DNA from: Lithobates sylvaticus
Taxonomy: Eukaryota > Chordata > Amphibia > Anura > Ranidae
Direction: 5' to 3'
Length of the DNA: 64,000 nucleotides
NCBI GenBank assembly: GCA_028564925.1
Contig: CM053029.1
Span: 587,776,668 to 587,840,667, forward strand
The notes beneath the pieces are model-generated. The model was not told the DNA's origin, made no database searches, and saw nothing but the letters and a program-made list of their open reading frames with translations. Made by a program: the position numbers and the translations under genes. Below are positions 57,517 through 64,000 of this stretch, one piece after another (position 1 is the stretch's first letter; each line of letters begins with the position of its first letter).

Positions 57517-58604
57517 TTAACCACACGCCGATATACATCCTAACTTTGAGCAGCTAACCCCGGTATCCTCGTATTCGGCGGGCGGTCGGTCAGCTACAAG
57601 ATAAAAGTGGTCTCTGAGTCAGATTCGCCGCAAGACCACTTTTATTGGCGGCGGGAGAGGGGTCCCCCCCTCCCGCCACGCTCCGGTGCCCTCCGCCACT
57701 TACCAGAGCCGTCGGCAGCTCGGTCCTTCTCCTGGCTGGGCATGGAGACGAGCGAGGGAAAGCTGGCCCCTACCCATCTCCATGACATTGCAGGGTGGAA
57801 GCGATGTCAAAACGTCACTTCTGCCCATAGCTCCTAAAGGGCCTTTTTTTTTTTTTAATCATTTTTTTTAAATAACTATGTTTTTTTTTTTTAGTGCAGA
57901 TCTCATATTTCTCATATTTCTCAGATCTCATATTTCAGGTCCTGTCATGCTTTTTTTCTATTACAAGGGATGTTTACATTCCTTGTAATAAAAATAAAAG
58001 TGCCAACAATTTTTTTTTCTAAGACAGCATAAAAATAAATAAGAAAAAAATATTTTTTAAACCGCTCCCCATCCCAACGAGCTTGCGTGCAGGGAACGCA
58101 TACATGAGTAGCGCCCGCATATGAAAATGGTGTTCAATCCACACATCTTGAGGTATCGCTGTGATCGGTAGAGCGAGAGCAATAATTCTAGCCCTAGACC
58201 TCCTCTGTACTCAAAACATGCAACCTGTAGAATTTTTTAAACGTCACCTATGGAAATTATTAAGGGTAAAAGTTTGTCGGCATTCCACGAGCGGGTGCAA
58301 TTTTGAAGCGTGACATGTTGGGTATCAATTTACTCGGCGTAACATTATCTTTCACAATATAAAAAAAAAAAATTGGGCTAACTTTACTGCATCTTATTTT
58401 TTTAATTCAAAAAAGTTTTCTAACAAAATTGCGCTTGTAAGACCGCTGCACAAATACGGTGTGACAGAAAACGACTGCCATTTTATTCTCTAGGGTGTTA
58501 GAAAAGAATGTATAATGTTTGGGGGTTCCAAGTAATTTTCTAGCAAAAAAAAAAAAAACTGTAAACAACAAATCTCAGAAGCTCGGTTCTAAAAGAGGAG
58601 GGCC
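57517..58604. mobile_element. TTAA-type repeat, family C (copy 2)
   Basis: Starts ttaaccacacgccgatatac. A hairpin gtggtctctgagtcag / accacttttattgg lies near the left end. Shares many words in reverse with 53417-54300. Confidence 0.6.
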
Positions 58605-59047
58605 CATCAAATTTTTTTTTTTTTAAAAGTCAGCAGCTACAAATACTGCAGCTGCTGACTTTTAAGAATCGGACACTTACCTGTCCCAGGGTTCAGCGAT
58701 GGGGGGGAACGAAGCACCCCCTCGTTCCCCGCTCCGCTCCGGCATTCTTATTGTGGGCACCCGGCTGTGGCTTCACAGCCAGGCACCCACTGCGCATGCG
58801 CGAGCCGCGCCGCACATCGTGGTACGTCGCACAGTCATCTGGGACCTGTTGCGTGTCCCAGATGACTGACTGCCGAGAGGAAGTGACGTTTCTAGCCCGG
58901 CTGAGGATGAGGCAGATTTCGTGGGACCACCTAGCAACAGGGAGAAATAGGTAAGTGAATTTTTTTTTTTTTATCCAATTATTTTTTATTGTCATATTTA
59001 ATGTAAATAGGCATAATGTTGTAATTTTGGTGGAAACACCACTTTAA
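58605..59047. mobile_element. TTAA element, family G (copy 2)
   Basis: Stem-loop aaaagtcagcagct / agctgctgactttt at the left, cacttacctgtccc (58675) and ataggtaagtga (58947), and right end ccactttaa with TTAA at 59044. Matches 18517-19012. Confidence 0.7.
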
Positions 59048-59205
59048 GTGGTTAAAAAGTTTACACGGACAAAGCATTTTCACATGACCGTAAAATGAGG
59101 ACAATTCCACGGACTTGCTAGATATTAAAGGAGCCTTTTACAAGCATATGGCCTTTTATGCCTTGCAGTACCTAATTTGTCTAAAATGTAAAGTTGGCTT
59201 TTAAA

Positions 59206-59262
59206 TATGAGGGCTGTACCAAAAGTAGTCATAACCTTTTTTTTTTATTTGGTAGTTAAAAT
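59206..59262. mobile_element. Mariner-type terminal fragment
   Basis: atgagggctgtaccaaaagt is close to the mariner end at about 45106 and to the general mariner end pattern. Confidence 0.4.
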
Positions 59263-59515
59263 TGCCAAATTGCTGGGCTGTACATGATCAGAATGCTAAT
59301 TGCTGAGAGCAATTAATCAAGGTTCAAAAAGTCTAAAGTATATAACCTCTATGAAAGTAAGTGCAATTCGAGACTTCTGATTTGTATAGGTTAGGTATGT
59401 TTACAACGTATATGTTCCTGTTTTCCATTAAATTAAAAAATATCCATGGCTGCAGTACAGACATGGATATGTTTACAATGTATCCACTTTCTGTATAAAA
59501 GACCAAAATGTTTTA

Positions 59516-60530
59516 CAGCTGTGGCCAAAAGTTTTGAGAATGACACAAAAATATTAATTTTCACAAAGTCTGCCGCTTCAGTGTTTTTCCATCTTTTTGT
59601 CAGATGTTACTATGAGCGAGCATTTCATAAAGCTGTTATTAAAAATTACATGAAGTTTATGCAAATAGTCCAATATTTGCAGTGTTGGCCCTTCTTCCTT
59701 TTCAAGACCTCCGCAGTTCACTCTGGCATGCTGTCAATCAACTTCTCACATCCTGACTGATGGCCGCCCATTCTTGCATAATCAATGCTTGGAGTTTGTC
59801 AGAATTTGTGGCGTTTTTTTTTGGTCCCCCGCCTCTTAAGGATTGACCACAAGTTCTCAATGGGATGAAGGTCTAGGGCAGTGATGGCGAACCTTTTTGA
59901 GCCCGAGTGCCCAAACTGAAATAAATACATTGGTTTTGTGTTGCAAAGTGCCAACACAGCAATTCGCAAGAGAGGGGGGCTGAGCGAAAGAGAGGGGTTG
60001 TGTGAGTGAGAGAGAGGGGTTGTATGAGAGAGAGGTGTTGTGTGAGAGAGAGGGAGAGAAGGGTTGTGTGAGAGAGGGGGGGTGAGAGAGAGAGGGGAGG
60101 GGGGAGAGAGAGAGGGGAGAGGGGGGACAGCGAGAGTGAGGGGGGGGAGAGAGATGCTGAGAGGGGAGGGGGAACAGGGGGAGGGGGGACAGAGAGAGAG
60201 GGAGAGGGGCTGAGAGGTAAATGGGACAGAGAGAGAGGGATAGAGATGAGAGAGAGGGGGACACAAAGGGGGGGTATGGAAAAAGAGGGGGGCTGAAAGA
60301 GGGAGGGGTGCTGAGAGGAGAGAGAGAGAGACCTCTACCTCTGTCCTGGACCCTCTAGTGTGCCCACAGAGATGGCTCTGCGTGCCAGCTGTGGCACGCG
60401 TGCCATAGGTTCGCCATCACTGGTCTAGGGAGTTTCCTGGCCATGAACCCAAAATGTTGATGCCACTTAGTTATCGCTTTTGCCTTATGGCAAAGGTGCT
60501 CCATCATGCTGGAAAAGGCAGCTTTCATCA
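59516..60530 (-). mobile_element. Tc1 3' half, minus strand, interrupted by a hAT element
   Basis: The end cagctgtggccaaaagtttt follows a TA. The minus strand encodes late parts of a Tc1 transposase (LHPIENLWSILKRRG, and beyond the insertion CHKAKAITKWHQHFGFM). The first half of the gene is missing beyond about 60530. Sequence 60531-60660 is unassigned. Confidence 0.85.
59879..60422. mobile_element. Non-autonomous hAT element inside the Tc1 fragment
   Basis: Ends cagtgatggcgaacctttt and aggttcgccatcactg, with the exact 8-bp target duplication gtctaggg (59871-59878 and 60423-60430). The interior is a (gagaga)-rich purine tract of about 350 bases. Confidence 0.94.
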
Positions 60531-60659
60531 CCAGCCCCAGCCTGGGATAATTATGGCACACAAGGGATTCCTCAGCCTCAATGGAGTGGTTCTACAGATG
60601 AACGTCACAACTTAATAGCTGACTGACACCCGGAGAGTTTCCCAGCTCCAAAAGGGTAG

Positions 60660-60860
60660 TCCAAAGACTCAGGCAAGTGGCAAATTTCCCAAAAAGTAAA
60701 TGAGAACTTGCATAGCGTAAAAAAAACCTTATAAATGTATTAAACTTAAAAGACAAATGGACACTTACAATAACGAAGATAACTTCAGCATAAATGCGAG
60801 CCGGCCGGCCTCGCTAACAGCCTGTGGTACTGTAGAGGCACCATATGATGGGATGTCAAT
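60660..60860. mobile_element. Possible snap-back repeat fragment
   Basis: acacttacaataacgaagat and gcgagccggccggcctcg resemble the arm of 6407-8133 (acacttacaggaatgtag, gagccggccggctt). Only one arm is seen. Confidence 0.35.
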
Positions 60861-61721
60861 CAGCCACAGCTCAAGGAAGGCCTAATTACCTCTGGAGGAA
60901 ACCTGGTTGGGAATCCCTGCTATAGAGCAAGAGTTGCTCTACCAACATGTTGTTGCCTTATGAGTTTATGTGAAATCTCCATTAATAGCTGTGAAATACT
61001 GTAATTATGAATATGTCTCTTTTGGCTTGCAGCTATGATAGGGGGGCCAACCGCCTTCCTCCCAAGCTCTTGTTAATTGCAGACAATGCGGGGCCGAGAC
61101 TTGTATACACAAACAATGGAGAGCCAATTCCATTGTTTGTCACCTATTCACTATAAAAGACCCCATGCCGGGATAGGTAATAAAGTAAGTCCCACCCCAG
61201 GTTTCATACTAAAACTTCCCGGGACCATTCAAGTGTATTTGCATCACTGGGAGTTGCTTTAAAGGGGGCTGGCTTAGACTAAGTATAGGGAAGATAACCA
61301 ATCAGAATTCACGCTAAGCCAGCCAATGAGACATCAGCCTGGTTTTGATATCCTCTGAGGAAAGGGGAGGCAACGCTTTTTTTTCAGGGAACCAGCAAGC
61401 AGAATGGAGCCAAGGTAAATGGTAGCTAGCAGGGGAAGCCATGCCCTGCTATTTGTAACTAAACATGCGTGTAGACCACGGTCTGAAGGAATATAATCTA
61501 CATTCCTTCATGTATATATTTTTATTCCAACCTAGCATTTTATGCCTTGATGTGCTAGAGATTTGTGTATTAGCTAGACTTTTAACTACCTGTAATAAAT
61601 TCTATTATATTTAAAGCTTTTCCTCCTGGTCAATAGAACTCTTATTTAACCCATATCATATTTTGTGATTGTTAAATCAGAAATAGAGATTTTAGAGGTT
61701 AACAATGTGAAATGACCCAAG
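60861..61721. other. Unassigned intronic sequence
   Basis: No exon. Contains a short inverted pair attccattgtttgt / acaaacaatgga (61102-61140). Not assigned. Confidence 0.3.
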
Positions 61722-62544
61722 TTAACCTGTTCCCGACCAGCCGCCGCAGTTTTACTGCGGCAGAATGGCACGGGCAGGCGAATCGACGTTATGTCTCGAT
61801 GGCGGCCGGGCTCCCGCGATCACTCGTGACTTGGCGAGAACTGGGATCTCTGTGTGTAAACACAGAGATCCTGGTTCTCTGAGGGGAGAAGTGACAGATC
61901 GTCTGTTCATACAAAGTATGAACAGCGATCTGTCATCTATCCTAGTCAGTCCCATCCCCCCCTTCCGTTTGAACACACTTGAGGGAACACAGTTAACCCC
62001 TTGATCACCCCCTAGTGTTAACCCCATTCACTGCCAGTGACATTTTTACAGTAATCAATGCATTTTTATAGCACTGATCGCTGTATTAATGCCAATGGTC
62101 CCAAAAATGTGTCAGAATATTCCGATGTGTCCGCCATCATGTCGCAGTCACAATAAAAATTGCAGATCACTGCCATTACGAGTAAAAAAAATATATAATA
62201 AAAATGCTATAAATCCATCCCCTATTTTGTAGACGCTATAAATTTTGCGCAAACCAATCAATATATGCTTATTGCGATTTTTATTAGGAAAAATATGTAG
62301 AAGAATACATATCGGCCTAAACTGAGAAAAAAAAAAATAGCTTTTTTTTATAGCGCAAAAAATAAAAAACGCAGAGGTGATCAAATACCACCAAAAGAAA
62401 GCATTATTTGTGGGGAAAAAAAGGAATTGCATTTTGTTTTGGGTACAACGTCGCACGACGTGCAATTGTCAGTTTAAGCGACACAATCGCAAAAAGTGCT
62501 CTGATCAGGAAGGGGGTAAAATCTTCCGGGGATGAAGTGGTTAA
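61722..62544. mobile_element. TTAA-type repeat, family A, complete
   Basis: TTAA at 61722 and 62541; ends ttaacctgttcccgaccagc and gggatgaagtggttaa. Landmarks gcggcagaatggcacggg, a hairpin ctgggatctctgtgtgtaaa with its complement, and cgtcgcacgacgtgcaattg. Confidence 0.88.
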
Positions 62545-62625
62545 TAAGAAGGTTATGCCCACTTTTACATTACTTTCTCTACATCCCTCGTATTTCACTA
62601 GCGGTTAGCTAAAACTTTTCTGATT

Positions 62626-63426
62626 TTAACCACCTGAGATCCGCGCTATAGCCGAATGACGGCTACAGCGCGGATCTAATTTGCCGAGACGACGTCTATT
62701 GACGTCGTCCTGTTCACGAGCGGCCTCTTGCCACGTGATCAGCTGTCAGCCAATGACAGCTGATCATGTGATATCAACAGAGCCGGTAATCGGCTTTTTT
62801 TCCCCATTGCGCTGACAGTCCCGATCACTGCGATGTGCCCCGGCTCCACGGTGCCCACCTGTGCCCCCTACAAGCTCCACCTGTCAGTGCCCACAGTGCC
62901 ATCTGTCAGTGCCTACAGTTCCATCTGTCAGTGCCCACAATAAGTGCCTTTACCAGGCCTGCACATCAGTGCCCATCAGTGCCATCCATCAGTGCCATTT
63001 ATCAGTGCCCATCTGTGCCATCTTATCTGTCCCCATCTGTACCGACTTATCTGTCCCCATCAGTGCCACCTTATCTGTGCCCACCAGTGCAGCCTATCAG
63101 TGTCCACCAGTGCCGCCTCATCAGCGCATATCAATAAAGCAGAAAAATTACCTGTTTGCAAAATTTTATAAAAAACTATTAAACATGATAATTTTATTTT
63201 ATTTTTTTAATTTTCCATCTTTTTTTGTTTATTTAGCAAAAAATAAAAACCCCAGCTGTGATTAAATACCACCAAATTCTATTTGTGGGGAAAAAGTTAT
63301 AAAAATGTCATTTGAGTACAGCGTTGTATTTCCGCGCAATTGTCATTCGAAGTGCGTCAGCGCCAAAAGCTGAAAATTGGTCTGGGCAGGAAGGGGGGTT
63401 TAAGTGCCCAGTAGGCAAGTGGTTAA
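62626..63426. mobile_element. TTAA-type repeat with a short-unit array
   Basis: TTAA at 62626 and 63423; ends ttaaccacctgagatccgcg and aggcaagtggttaa. The hairpin tgatcagctgtcagccaatg / cagctgatcatgtga is near the left. Confidence 0.85.
62870..63130. repeat. Degenerate cagtgccca/tct minisatellite
   Basis: Words such as catctgtcagtgccca and accagtgccacctta recur every 10-20 bases with variable spacing. Confidence 0.8.
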
Positions 63427-64000
63427 AGAAGATTTTTGTTTTTGTCATAGCCTTTAAAAGCCAACTTGGTGATTGTTTACAAATACTTTGGTGCCAATCT
63501 TCTGTATTTCAGCACCACACTACTTTAATATACTGCTTCCATTATCTATGCAGTTAATCCCGTATCGTACACGCCGTATATCTATAACAGCCTATTTCCA
63601 GATGACAGACTCTATGAAAGTCTGAAGTGCTCACTAACGCAGTTGTTTCTGGTATTATTAATCCCCCACAATGGAAAGCAGCGTCCCTGACGTAACATCT
63701 GGCATCCATAAGGGTAAATCACCCTGTGAGACAGTTAATACAGCAACATGTGGGAGACATTAGGAACTACGTCAACTCTCTGAGATGTTTCTGACTTGAT
63801 TTGGGTCGGAGTGTTGACCTTGTATGCAGTAAAACCACAGCAACTTGGGCCGATAATGCTGCGCTTAATTCCCACTATTACTCCCCTGATGCCATCGTCT
63901 TTAACCTGCGATCTGCTGGAGGTGCCTGTAAAGAGGTGATCCCGTCATAAAATGCATCCCCTTCATTGTGTCAGTTTTATAGGGTGGGCTGGATGAATGC
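63427..64000. other. Intron, nothing recognised
   Basis: No repeat ends and no exon matching the expected next ADAMTS17 peptide were found. Confidence 0.4.

Noticed and set aside
59799-60266. Ser/Pro/Leu-rich minus-strand open frame of 155 codons
   Set aside because: Comes from the purine-rich tract inside a hAT element.
60900-61700. Possible LTR (a TATA-like word, ccaat, and an aataaa-like word)
   Set aside because: No defined ends, target duplication or partner copy in the window.
63480-63640. Candidate next ADAMTS17 exon near the end of the window
   Set aside because: Acceptor-like cag words exist, but no frame gives the Cys-rich peptide expected after VIID.

Overview
The window is vertebrate nuclear DNA, most probably from a frog of the ranid lineage. 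The evidence is split exons with GT-AG borders, a dense load of Tc1/mariner, hAT, TTAA-target and Harbinger-like elements, L2, CR1 and Tx1/L1 LINE pieces, and repeat families I associate with frog genomes. The species is inference; no species-specific marker was read.

One host gene is present, on the + strand: ADAMTS17, a secreted zinc metalloprotease. Six exon copies are seen: 20103-20243 (end of the catalytic domain, third zinc histidine and Met-turn), 25171-25321 (start of the disintegrin-like domain), 28937-29038 and 33738-33839 (two identical copies of the next disintegrin-like exon), 36053-36198 (start of the first thrombospondin type 1 repeat) and 47611-47777 (end of that repeat and start of the Cys-rich region). 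Codon phases agree across every junction. Bases 1-20102 and 47778-64000 are intron with no further exon seen.

The main structural event is a tandem duplication of about 4.8 kb (25328-30161 and 30165-34962). It begins at position +7 of the intron after exon 25171-25321 and ends inside a TTAA-type repeat. Each unit carries one copy of the 102-bp phase 0-0 exon, two snap-back repeats and a dead Tc1 element holding a nested MITE. Using both exon copies would keep the reading frame and add 34 residues with four cysteines.

The rest is nested repeats. Region 0-20 kb has hAT, snap-back, Tc1, Harbinger-like, Tx1/L1, L2 and solo-LTR remains. Region 20-25 kb has chains of TTAA elements that share target sites. 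Region 36-47 kb has nested TTAA repeats, a near-perfect 112-bp hairpin, a CR1 LINE, a MITE swollen by a 20-22-bp minisatellite, and mariner hairpins. Region 47-64 kb has a Tc1 copy between 108-bp direct repeats, a 31-bp minisatellite, and a hAT element inside a Tc1. Several snap-back repeats share a hammerhead-ribozyme-like core, which points to Penelope-like ancestry; this is inference. All alignments here were made by eye.
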